Shown: one piece after another, positions 1-7,441 of the stretch
How the letters are laid out: every line of letters starts with the position of its first letter
How positions within the stretch are numbered: position 1 is the stretch's first letter
Notes under the pieces: model-generated
Database searches by the model: none
What the model was told of the DNA's origin: nothing
Seen by the model: only the letters and a program-made list of their open reading frames with translations
Assembly: GCF_003999975.1 (NCBI RefSeq)
Contig: NZ_RJAC01000004.1
Span: forward strand, 124,001 to 188,000
Length of the DNA: 64,000 nt
Direction of reading: 5' to 3'
Origin: Actinoplanes solisilvae
Lineage (GTDB): Bacteria; Actinomycetota; Actinomycetes; Mycobacteriales; Micromonosporaceae
Made by a program: the position numbers and the translations under genes

Positions 1-127
1 GGCGCGGCGCGGCGCCACGACGCCGGCCCGCTTGGGAGGCCTCAGTGACCACCGTGCCGTCGGTGCCGGCCACGGAAAGCGGATGCCCGACCCGGGCCAA
101 GTCCCCGACCCGGGCCGTGAGCCGCCT
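1..127. other. Unassigned left-edge DNA
   Basis: No gene is supported here. Minus-strand IstA similarity stops near position 128, after a stretch reading LMAKGGSR. The remaining bases do not continue the usual IstA C-terminus, so this looks like foreign DNA joined to a truncated transposase gene. Confidence 0.3.
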
Positions 128-640
128 TTGGCCATCAGCCGTTCGTGCCAGGCGACCTGTTCCCGGCCGTCATTGACGACCAGGTGGGAGGCGTGCAGCT
201 GAACGCGGACCTGCCGGCCGACCAGCCGCACCGGCACTGAGTAGCGGTTCGTGCGGACGGTGAGTTGGCTGTAGCGGTTCGACGCGGGGCGCCAGCCACA
301 TGCCGGTCTCGAAGTCGTCGTCCGGCAGCCGCACCAGCAACGGCTGCTCGACGGCGAAGTCTTCGCCGATCGTGCGGTCCCGGGCGCCGATGCGCCGGGC
401 GTCGTCCTGATCGTCCACAGGTCGACCATGGCGTTGAGCTGATCGAATGAGTCGACGCGCGGCACTGGAACGAGATGGTTGCGGCGGAACCAGCCGATCT
501 GGCCCTCGACGCCGCCCTTCTCGTGTGCCCCTTCGATGCCTGGCTGGCAATAGAAGACGTCCAGGCCGTAATGCGGTCGGCAGCCCGCCGAGTCTTTTCA
601 GGGCATAGACGTGGCCTTCGAAGAAGGCTTCCTGCCCGCC
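128..640 (-). pseudogene. istA: IS21-family IstA transposase, C-terminal remnant
   Basis: The minus strand holds IstA similarity spread over several frames. First comes a GGQEAFFEGHVYAL-like stretch, then, in another frame, HYGLDVFYCQPGIEGAHEKG and GQIGWFRRNHLVPVP, then FAVEQPLLVRLPDDDFETG, and finally, after one more shift, RYSQLTVRTNRYSVPVRL. About 40 codons are missing after the first block and at least two frameshifts are present, so no functional protein is made. The matching N-terminal half lies at 2321-2737, separated by an inserted integrase fragment and a phosphotransferase gene. No istB partner is seen. Bases 641-843 between this relic and the next gene hold nothing recognised. Confidence 0.7.
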
Positions 641-843
641 GGAGGCGAAGATTCTTCTCCGCACTAACCGACCGCGCCTCGGCGAGGGCCGGACTGATCG
701 GTGGAGCAGGAGGATCCGCCGTTCGCGACGCGTCCAGACGAACGTCGCGGGCGTTCGGAGCGTGACCAGCGGCTCGCAACGCAGGTTCGGACGCTCACGC
801 GACAGACCGTCCAGATCCATCCGGCGATTTACCGGCACTCAGC

Positions 844-1755
844 TCACCGAGATTGATGATGCTCTGCCAGCCCGCGGAGGTCGGTGACCAGTTCGTCGAT
901 CCATTCGCGGGACACTGGGACTGCATGAACGCCGGTCTCTACGACCCAGCGCAGAGCGCTCATGGTCCAACACAGACCGCCGGTCACCATCCGGTCGATC
1001 ACGATCTGCGGGTCGGTGCCGACCTCGTGCGCGAAGAGCGCCGGTAGTGCGTCCATCCGAGCACTTGCGATCCGACCCTGTTTGCGGCCCTCGCGCAGTA
1101 AGAGGTAGAGGTCGCCGAGATGGGGGTGCACGTAGGCGTCCGACCAGTCGATGGTGACGATCCCGCCGCCCTGGGTGTGCAGTAGGTTCTTGGCCTGGAA
1201 GTCGCCGTGCACGATGGTTTCAGGTTCGCTGGACAGTTGCTCCAGGCGATGAGTCATCACCCGGATCGGGTCGTCGATTGCGCCGGCCAAATCGGGACGC
1301 AGGGCCGTCATTGCCGTAGCGGCACGGGCCGCCACGGCCAACAAATCTGCTGTGGACCGGCGCAGACCGGCGGCCAGCGCCGGGTCGGCGGCCAGCCGCA
1401 GCGCCGACTCGATCCGCATCCGGGCCAGGACACGGACGGCCTGCTCGTAGCCTTCGGCGGTCGGGCGGTCCTCGAGGTTGTCGCCGCCGAGGTCCTCCAG
1501 GACGATCACCCCCGAGCCGTCCTCTGCGAGCAACCGTGGCACAGCAATCCCAAGGGGGACGACCAACTCGTCATAACGCTGCGCCTCGCCGGCCAGCTCG
1601 CCAATGCCCCGCTTGACGATCACCGATTTTCGGGTGGCACCGTCCAGGCGGATCCGCCAGACTTCCGACAGCGCCCAGCCGCGCAGTAGATCACCGCCGA
1701 CGATCGTGCCGTCGAGGTCGGGAAGCCAGCCGGGCAGCGTTGTCTCGATCACCAC
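844..1755 (-). CDS. Aminoglycoside phosphotransferase (APH) family kinase
   Basis: This cytosolic kinase-fold protein of 303 residues probably phosphorylates a small hydroxylated substrate or antibiotic. The catalytic loop reads HGDFQAKN, and the metal-binding segment TIDWSDAYVHPHLGDL lies just behind it, both diagnostic of the APH/choline kinase family. A VLEDLGG motif in the N-lobe also fits. The reading frame is open far upstream, but similarity begins near a tandem GTG GTG at 1755/1752, so I start there; no strong ribosome binding site is visible. The gene sits inside a split istA gene next to an integrase relic, so it was probably brought in as cargo. Its substrate, and whether it gives resistance, cannot be read from sequence. 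Confidence 0.8.
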   Translation of the reverse strand: MVIETTLPGWLPDLDGTIVGGDLLRGWALSEVWRIRLDGATRKSVIVKRGIGELAGEAQRYDELVVPLGIAVPRLLAEDGSGVIVLEDLGGDNLEDRPTAEGYEQAVRVLARMRIESALRLAADPALAAGLRRSTADLLAVAARAATAMTALRPDLAGAIDDPIRVMTHRLEQLSSEPETIVHGDFQAKNLLHTQGGGIVTIDWSDAYVHPHLGDLYLLLREGRKQGRIASARMDALPALFAHEVGTDPQIVIDRMVTGGLCWTMSALRWVVETGVHAVPVSREWIDELVTDLRGLAEHHQSR

Positions 1756-1835
1756 GGCATTCTGCCCAAGGAGCCCCGTTTTGCGCGTGCTGATTTTCGG
1801 TGGGCGAGGTTGATCAGCAGATCGTGGACCCGCGG

Positions 1836-2030
1836 TCAGGTGAGTGCTTCGGCACCGCCTTCGCCGAGCCTTTCCTGGGCGTGGCGGTGCTCGATCTGCT
1901 GTTTCTTCTTTGCGATGTGACGGAGGCTCTCTTCGAGAGCGGCGACCTCGCCGAGCCACTGCATTTGCCGGGCCTCGCCGAGCCGGTCCTGGGTGTTGCG
2001 TTCGATCTGCAGTAGGCGGGGTGTTTGCGC
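1836..2030 (-). pseudogene. Tyrosine integrase C-terminal tail, frame-shifted relic
   Basis: In a frame different from the flanking open frames, the minus strand reads RLLQIERNTQDRLGEARQ, then WLGEVAALEESLRHIAKKKQ, and ends at a TGA at 1836-1838. This matches the helical C-terminal tail of actinobacterial site-specific recombinases. It joins directly to the catalytic fragment at 2030-2320, but about 75-80 codons of the normal protein, including the active-site tyrosine region, are missing and the frame is shifted. It is a dead remnant. Confidence 0.6.
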
Positions 2031-2737
2031 TGTCCGAGGAGTTTCGCGGCGATGTGGATCGGCAGGCCGCTGTTGACGGTTTCGGTGGAGAAGATTCTGC
2101 GGAAGTCGTGCGGGGTGAACCGCAGCGGGGTCCCGTCGACGTCGACAGCGTTCGCCCGTCGGGCCACGTCAGCCAAGAGTTCTCTGATCCGATCGGGTGG
2201 GATGACCTGAAGACGATGGTGGGTGATGCGCTGCAACAGGTGCGGTAGCGGGGGTCCGAAGGTTCTCTCGTGCGTGTCGTAGCGCTGTTGGAGAGGCACC
2301 TTCCCGTCGTCGGCTTTGACTGCCTCGGCGCCCGGCCGGTGGGTCTGCGGGAAGAACACCTTGATCGGGCCGCGGCCTGACTCTGCCCTGATCTTCGGCT
2401 TGCGGTCGGCGACGTAGGTCCGGACGACCTGGTAGGAGACGTCAGCCATGCCGTGCTCGTCGAGCAGCCGGTGATGGATCCGCCGGACGGTGTGCCGCTG
2501 CTTGCGGGGCGCGTCGAGATCAGCCCGCAAGATGTCGTCGAGCGCCAGCTTGAACGGATCAAGCTTCGAACCCCGAGGCGGCATCGCCTTGCGCGGCGGC
2601 GGCAACGCCGATGACATGGCCGCGCTGACCGTGCGCCGCCCGATCCGATACTTCTTCTCGATCGCCCGGCCCGACATCCCCGCAGCGGCATCGCGGCGGA
2701 TCGCCGCGAACAGCTCGATCTTCGACATCCGCGGCAT
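2030..2737 (-). pseudogene. Chimera: IstA N-terminus fused to integrase catalytic fragment
   Basis: This open frame starts at an ATG at 2737. Residues 1-139 are the IstA N-terminus: a helix-turn-helix region near residues 20-45, then the typical VFFPQTHRPGAEA. At residue 140 the sequence switches in frame to a tyrosine recombinase fragment with VPLQQRYDTHERTFGPPLPH and the catalytic-box motif TPHDFRR at 208-214, ending near LLGQ at 236. The frame is lost after that. The catalytic arginine region upstream of the box and the nucleophilic tyrosine are both absent, so neither enzyme is functional. The switch marks a recombination junction where foreign DNA entered istA. Confidence 0.65.
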
Positions 2738-2797
2738 CGGCCGGCCTCCGTCTCGGGTCAGCCGATGCTCTCACCGCCCCGGGTGGTGTCGAAACTC

Positions 2798-2824
2798 GGC
2801 TCTGGCGCAAACTGTGTGATGGAC
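2798..2824 (+). repeat. Left inverted repeat of ISL3 element 1
   Basis: These 27 bases are identical to the left end of element 2 at 4940-4966 and are the near inverse of the right ends at 4912-4933 and 7189-7211. Confidence 0.8.
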
Positions 2825-2905
2825 ACCTGACGATGAGTCGTTGTCCGGTCGTGTGACGTCGTCGAGCAACTGCTCCCTCATCTGGCCGACATCGAGATCG
2901 AAGAG

Positions 2906-4401
2906 GTGCACTCCGACGCCGCTGTGCTCTTCATTGCCGCCGTGCGTGGTGACGAGGGGTTATGTCCCGCCTGCTCGAAGTCTTCGTCCCGAATCCATTC
3001 GCGGTATCAGCGGACGTTGACCGATGCGCCGATTGCCGGGCGGTCGGTACGGATCCTGCTGAGGGTGCGACGGTTCTTCTGCGACAACGCGGAATGCCGT
3101 AGTAAGACCTTCGTCGAGCAGGTCGACGGCCTGACTCGGCGCTGGTCACGCATGAGCGAAGGACTGCGGCGGATGCTTACGACGATCGGACTCGCGCTCG
3201 CCGGCCGGGCGGGTGCCCGGCTGGCCACGACGCTGGGCATGCCGACGGGCCGCGATCGACTCCTTCGGCTGGTTCGTGCATCGCCCGACCCGCCCACCGG
3301 TGACATCGCGGTGCTCGGCATTGACGACTTCGCCGTCAAGCGTGGCCATAACTACGGCACCGTCCTGATCGACTGCGAGACGCGCAAGGTCGTGGATGTG
3401 CTGGTGGGGCGGGATGCCGAGCCGGTGACGGCTTGGCTGCACAAGCACGCCAAGCCGACGGTGATCTGCCGGGACCGGGCTTCGGCATACGCGGAGGCAG
3501 CTCGGACCGCGGCGCCGGAGGCGGTCAGGTCACGGACCGATTTCACCTCTGGCGGAACCTGGCTACAGCCGTGGAAAAGTGCGTCGCGCGGCATAAGAGT
3601 TGCCTTGCCGAGCCTGTCGACCCGAAGTTCGAGCCCGCCGAGGCGGCCGCCGAGCCGACAGGGACGATGGCCGAACGCCGCCGAGCCCATCACGCCCTGG
3701 TCCACGAACTGCTCACTCAGGGCGCTGGTTTCCGGCAGATCGCCCGCCATCTCGGCTGGTCGCACCGGACGGTATCGAAGTATGCCCACGCCGCCACCTG
3801 GCAGGAACTGGTCGTCGGACAGAAGCCACGGCCGAGCCTGGTCGACCCCTTCAAGCACTATCTGGCGCGGCGCATCGGCGAAGGGTGCCTCAAGGCCAGT
3901 GCCCTTTACCGAGAGATCACCGAGCACGGCTTCAGCGGCAGCTACGCGATCGTCCGCAAGTTCGTCGAGCAGTACCGCAGCGGACCCGACCTGACCAGCC
4001 TGCCTCGTCCGCCGTCAGTGCGGCAGGTCACCGGATGGATCTGCCGACACCCGGACAACCTCGTCGGCCGCGACACCGAACAGCTCCGGAAGATCCTTGA
4101 CCGCTGCCCAGAACTGGAATCCGCTGTTGAACTGGTCCGCTCGTTCGCGGACATGATGACCCACTTACACGGCGAACGTCTCGCTGCGTGGATCACCGCG
4201 GCCGAGCAGGCCGCACTGCCCGGGATCAGCCGCTTCGCCACCGGTCTGAACGCCGACATCGCCGCAGTCACCGCCGGGCTGAGTCTGCCCTTCAGCTCCG
4301 GACCGGTTGAGGGCAACGTCAACCGGATCAAGATGATCAAAAGGCAGATGTACGGCCGAGCTGGCTTCGACCTGCTTCGAAAGCGAGTCCTGCTCGCTTA
4401 G
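2906..4401 (+). pseudogene. ISL3-family transposase, frameshifted (copy 1)
   Basis: This is a DDE transposase of the ISL3 (IS204/IS1001/IS1096/IS1165) type, closely related to the intact copy at 4983-6554. Relative to that copy a G is missing after 3525 (GAGGCGGTCAGG against GAGGCGGTGCAGG), which breaks the frame between the second catalytic aspartate region and the following DRFHLW. One more base is missing near 2855, which removes the original start. A zinc-ribbon (CPAC and CDNAEC) and the C-terminal SGPVEGNVNRIKMIKRQMYG are otherwise preserved. It needs both frames for full length, so it is most likely inactive, though it could be served in trans by copy 2. Confidence 0.8.
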
Positions 4402-4470
4402 CAAACGGCGCTGGCTACCGCCAAGGCAGGAAGGCCGCCGCGCTGATGAACATTGTAGGCGGAAGAAGGC

Positions 4471-4866
4471 TTACACCTCGGCCCAGTTCATCAGCGGGGA
4501 TAGTTTGCCATGCCTGCAAAAGTAGCGAACTGCTTCGACGGCCTCCGCGATCGGCACCGCGGCCGATGGAGGAAACTCCGACCAGTGTCCGTAGTAGTGG
4601 AACACCACGCCTTCACCGTCTCGCACCCGCGCTGAGCCTTGGCTGCTGAAGTACGGCGGCATCTTGGATGCGCCCACATAGCTCAACACTGAAACCTCGC
4701 GGCCGAGCCCGATGGCCAGACAGTCGCCATCGTCGAGGATCACCTCAGCGATCAATGGCATGCGGGCGGCGTCCTGTTCCGCCTCCGCGAGTGTGTGCCG
4801 GAACTCCTCTTCACAGGAAACGAGATGGCCGTCTTCGTCGTCCCGCCACTTGATCTTGGCGCGCAA
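4471..4866 (-). CDS. Imm1-family immunity protein (IS cargo)
   Basis: This small cytosolic protein of about 131 residues resembles Imm1, a family that neutralises polymorphic toxins. The C-terminal part shows the family pattern: LSYVG, then a VFHYYGHWSEFPP stretch, PIAEAVEAVRYF and a final tryptophan-containing NWAEV. I prefer the TTG at 4866 because GAGGAG sits just upstream; an in-frame ATG at 4911, at the very edge of the IS inverted repeat, would add 15 residues. The gene lies convergent to the broken transposase and inside the element's inverted repeats, so it travels as cargo. No cognate toxin gene is beside it. Confidence 0.65.
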   Translation of the reverse strand: MRAKIKWRDDEDGHLVSCEEEFRHTLAEAEQDAARMPLIAEVILDDGDCLAIGLGREVSVLSYVGASKMPPYFSSQGSARVRDGEGVVFHYYGHWSEFPPSAAVPIAEAVEAVRYFCRHGKLSPLMNWAEV

Positions 4867-4911
4867 CTTGCTCCTCGGGTTAGCGCGGTGCTGCCCGCCA
4901 TTCAAGATCAT

Positions 4912-4966
4912 TCACACAGTTCGCGCCAGAGCCCGAAACGGCTCTGGCGCAAACTGTGTGATGGAC
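4912..4966. repeat. Head-to-tail junction of two ISL3 inverted repeats
   Basis: The right inverted repeat of element 1 (4912-4933), a 6-bp spacer CGAAAC and the left inverted repeat of element 2 (4940-4966) lie together and form a large palindrome. An abutted IRR-IRL pair resembles the junction of a circular or tandem-dimer transposition intermediate. Such junctions can create strong promoters, but I see no obvious -35/-10 pair here. Confidence 0.7.
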
Positions 4967-4982
4967 GGCGAACGATGACTCG

Positions 4983-6554
4983 TTGTCTGGGCTGTGTGAT
5001 GCCGTCGAGCAGTTCCTCCCTCATCTGGCAGGCATCGAGATCGAAGGAGTGCGCTTCACCACCGATGTCGTCCTCATAGCCGCCGTGCGCGGAGACGAAG
5101 GCACTTGCCCTGCCTGCTCGAAGTCGTCGACCCGGGTGCACTCCCGGTATCAGCGCACGCTAACCGATGCGCCGGTGACAGGGCGGGTGATACGAATCTT
5201 GTTGAAAGTACGCCGGTTCTTCTGCGATAACCCGGAATGCTGTAGTAAGACCTTCGCCGAGCAGGTCAACGGGCTGACTCGCCGCTGGTCACGTATGAGC
5301 GAGGGCTTCCGGCGGATGCTCACAGCGATCGGACTCGCGTTGGCTGGCCGAGCTGGTGCGCGGCTCGCATCAGAGTTGGGTATGCCGGCCAGCCGCGATC
5401 GCCTTCTTCGGCTGGTCCGGGCATTGCCCGACCCGCCCATCAGTGACATCACGGTGCTCGGCGTCGATGACTTTGCGATCAAGCGCGGCCATCACTACGG
5501 CACTGTGCTGATCGATTGCGAGACCCGCAAGGTCGTCGACATGCTGCTCGGCCGGGATGCCGAACCGCTGACGGCCTGGCTGCAAGAACGTCCAAGCCCG
5601 GCGGTGATCTGTCGGGACCGGGCTAGCGCCTATGCCGAAGCGGCTCGGACCGCTGCGCCGGAGGCGGTGCAGGTCGCCGACCGGTTCCACCTCTGGAAGA
5701 ACCTGGCCACGGCCGCGGCGAAGTGCGTCGCCCGGCATAAGAGCTGCCTCGACGAGCCCATCGACATGGCGCCCGGCGAACCTGCAGAGGCGTTGTCTGC
5801 CGAGCCGACCGGAGCGATGGCCGAACGCCGCCGCGCCCATCACGCCCTGGTCCACGAGCTACTCGCGCAAGGTGCGGGCTTCCGGCAGATCGCCCGGCAT
5901 CTCGGCTGGTCGCATCGGACCGTCTCGAAGTATGCCCACGCCGCTACCTGGCAGGAGTTGTTGGTCGGACAAAAGCCACGACCGAGTCTGGTCGACTCGT
6001 TCAAGCCCCACCTGGTGCGCCGCATCGGCGAGGGCTGTCTGAAAGCCAGCGTTCTGTATCGCGAGATCACCGCTCAGGGCTTCACCGGCAGCTACGCCAT
6101 CGTCCGCAAGTTCATTGAGCAGTACCGCACCAAACCCGACCTGGCGAGAGTGCCCCGCCCGCCGTCGGTTCGGCAGGTCACCGGATGGATCTGCCGGCAT
6201 CCGGACAACCTTGTCAGCCGCGACACCGAACAGCTCCGCAAGATCCTGAACCGATGCCAAGAACTGCGAGCCGCCGTTGATCTGGTCCGCTCCTTCGCCG
6301 ACATGATCACTCATCTGCACGGCGAACGGCTCACCGCGTGGATCGCTGCAGCCGAACAGGCAGCGTTGCCCGGCATTAGCCGCTTCGCCACCGGCCTGAC
6401 CGCCGACCTCGCCGCGGTCACGGCCGGGCTGAGTCTGCCCTTCAGCTCCGGACCGGTCGAGGGCAACGTCAACCGGATCAAGATGATCAAACGGCAAATG
6501 TACGGCCGAGCCGGCTTTCCCCTGCTGCGTAAGCGCGTTCTGCTGGCGGGTTGA
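4983..6554 (+). CDS. ISL3-family transposase (copy 2, intact)
   Basis: This DNA transposase of 523 residues cuts and joins the element's inverted repeats. The N-terminal zinc ribbon has Cys42, Cys45, Cys81 and Cys86. The DDE catalytic residues are visible: Asp in LGVDDFAIKRGH near residue 161, Asp in VICRDRASAY near 209, and Glu in SGPVEGNVNRIK near 493. An HTH-like GFRQIARHLGWSHRTVSKYA lies in the middle insertion. The start is a TTG at 4983, the only start in frame with the conserved DAVEQFLPHLAG beginning; the nearby ATG at 4976 is out of frame. It shares most of its sequence with the broken copy upstream. Confidence 0.88.
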   Translation: MSGLCDAVEQFLPHLAGIEIEGVRFTTDVVLIAAVRGDEGTCPACSKSSTRVHSRYQRTLTDAPVTGRVIRILLKVRRFFCDNPECCSKTFAEQVNGLTRRWSRMSEGFRRMLTAIGLALAGRAGARLASELGMPASRDRLLRLVRALPDPPISDITVLGVDDFAIKRGHHYGTVLIDCETRKVVDMLLGRDAEPLTAWLQERPSPAVICRDRASAYAEAARTAAPEAVQVADRFHLWKNLATAAAKCVARHKSCLDEPIDMAPGEPAEALSAEPTGAMAERRRAHHALVHELLAQGAGFRQIARHLGWSHRTVSKYAHAATWQELLVGQKPRPSLVDSFKPHLVRRIGEGCLKASVLYREITAQGFTGSYAIVRKFIEQYRTKPDLARVPRPPSVRQVTGWICRHPDNLVSRDTEQLRKILNRCQELRAAVDLVRSFADMITHLHGERLTAWIAAAEQAALPGISRFATGLTADLAAVTAGLSLPFSSGPVEGNVNRIKMIKRQMYGRAGFPLLRKRVLLAG

Positions 6555-6569
6555 CCCGATGATCTCGGC

Positions 6570-6950
6570 CTAGTCGTTCGCGAAGAGGCAGAACGGGTGC
6601 CCGGCGGGATCCAGCATGACCCGCACATCGCCCTGCGGTTGATGTTCTGCCCGCACCGCCCCGTGCCGTTCGGCCCACGCCACTGCGGCCGCCAGGTCGT
6701 CGACTCCGATGTCGAGGTGGGTCATGATCTGCTGCTGGCCAGGTTTGCTGGGCCAGGTCGGACGCACATAGTCCGGCTCGATCTCAAAGTTGAGCGTGGA
6801 CAGTCCATCGCCGCCAGGCGACCTGACCTGTGCCCAGTTCTTCTCGATCTCGCTGGGCCAACCCAGCAGGTCGCTATAGAACTTGGCCAGCTCGCCCGGA
6901 TTCGGCGCACCGATCGTCGCTCCGCTGATACGCATGCTCGGACGCGTCAT
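6570..6950 (-). CDS. VOC-family protein (glyoxalase/bleomycin-resistance fold)
   Basis: A single vicinal-oxygen-chelate domain of 126 residues. It shows the N-terminal GAPNPGELAKFYSDLLGWP typical of the family and the C-terminal VMLDPAGHPFCLF. Such proteins bind metal and act as dioxygenases, isomerases or drug-binding resistance proteins; substrate is not predictable. The ATG at 6950 is chosen because GGGGAG precedes it and because similarity starts there, although the frame is open upstream. The gene is convergent with the ISL3 transposase and lies within the inverted repeats of that element, so it is probably carried as cargo. Confidence 0.8.
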   Translation of the reverse strand: MTRPSMRISGATIGAPNPGELAKFYSDLLGWPSEIEKNWAQVRSPGGDGLSTLNFEIEPDYVRPTWPSKPGQQQIMTHLDIGVDDLAAAVAWAERHGAVRAEHQPQGDVRVMLDPAGHPFCLFAND

Positions 6951-7188
6951 CTGACTCCCCTGTGTCTGGTGGCGGCTCCCGCAGGAGGTGACACTAACGT
7001 CACGCGAACTACGCTGAAAAGCCGCGTCCAAGTCAACATCCGGCGATGCCACGAGGACGCAGGGCCGCCGTCAGCACGACGGACACCCACCTCCACTGCG
7101 CGTCGATCTCGTCGGCCCAAATCGTGACGGCGCTGTTCGACGACAACGGCGAAGTCACAGCAGCGCAACGACGCATCACCCGACGTCT

Positions 7189-7211
7189 ATCACGCAATTC
7201 GCGCCAGAACC
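7189..7211 (-). repeat. Right inverted repeat of ISL3 element 2
   Basis: Reading inwards on the minus strand it begins GGTTCTGGCGCGAATTGC, against GGCTCTGGCGCAAACTGT at the left ends. About four changes in 23 bases make it the most divergent of the four ends. Confidence 0.65.
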
Positions 7212-7370
7212 CCGAAGCCGTGGAGATAGTCAGGGTAGCCCTCTTCGCATCGTTCGACGGTCTGCCGCCAGGCGGCGATGAGCGAGGTCGGCAGGTGCCC
7301 GTGGGCGGTGGCCGCGCGGAAGCGGCCGGGTTCGTCGTCCGGGGGCGGATCCACGGCCGGCGCGCCCACT
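7200..7370 (-). pseudogene. Truncated reading frame cut by ISL3 element 2
   Basis: A minus-strand frame beginning with a GTG near 7370 reads PPPDDEPGRFRAATAHGHLP and then AWRQTVERCEEGYPDYLHGFG. It ends within the IS inverted repeat, where the last codons are supplied by the element. Its start lies downstream of the MFS gene. It looks like the 5' part of a small conserved gene whose rest was displaced by the insertion. I do not recognise the family. Confidence 0.35.
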
Positions 7371-7441
7371 CCGGATCTGGAGGGGGCGTGGGGAAGGCGC
7401 GGCGTCGGAGAGGGGACGGGCGGGGCTGGGTGTGTGCGAGC

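Larger units (their letters stand above)
2798..4933 (+). mobile_element. ISL3-family element 1, with Imm1 cargo gene
   Basis: The element is bounded by inverted repeats. The left end begins GGCTCTGGCGCAAACTGT at 2798; the right end, 4912-4933, reads TCACACAGTTCGCGCCAGA and continues AGCC inverted. It contains a frameshifted ISL3 transposase on the plus strand and an Imm1-like gene on the minus strand between transposase and right repeat. Its right end is only 6 bp (CGAAAC) from the left end of a second related element. No clean 8-bp target duplication is visible: the left flank is CGAAACTC. Confidence 0.75.
4940..7211 (+). mobile_element. ISL3-family element 2, with VOC cargo gene
   Basis: The left end at 4940 is identical to that of element 1. 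The right end at 7189-7211 reads ATCACGCAATTCGCGCCAGA and continues ACC, matching the inverse of the left end with about four mismatches. It holds an intact transposase (4983-6554) and a minus-strand VOC-family gene (6570-6950). Bases 6951-7188 hold only the upstream region of that gene. The right end interrupts an older minus-strand reading frame at 7200-7370. Confidence 0.7.

Noticed and set aside
1800..2015. Plus-strand ORF of 71 codons
   Set aside because: It is the reverse complement of the integrase tail relic, whose minus-strand reading matches a known protein family.
3433..4401. Programmed frameshifting in ISL3 copy 1
   Set aside because: No slippery heptamer or downstream stem is evident at the break, and the intact sister copy encodes the protein in one frame, so a plain deletion is more likely.
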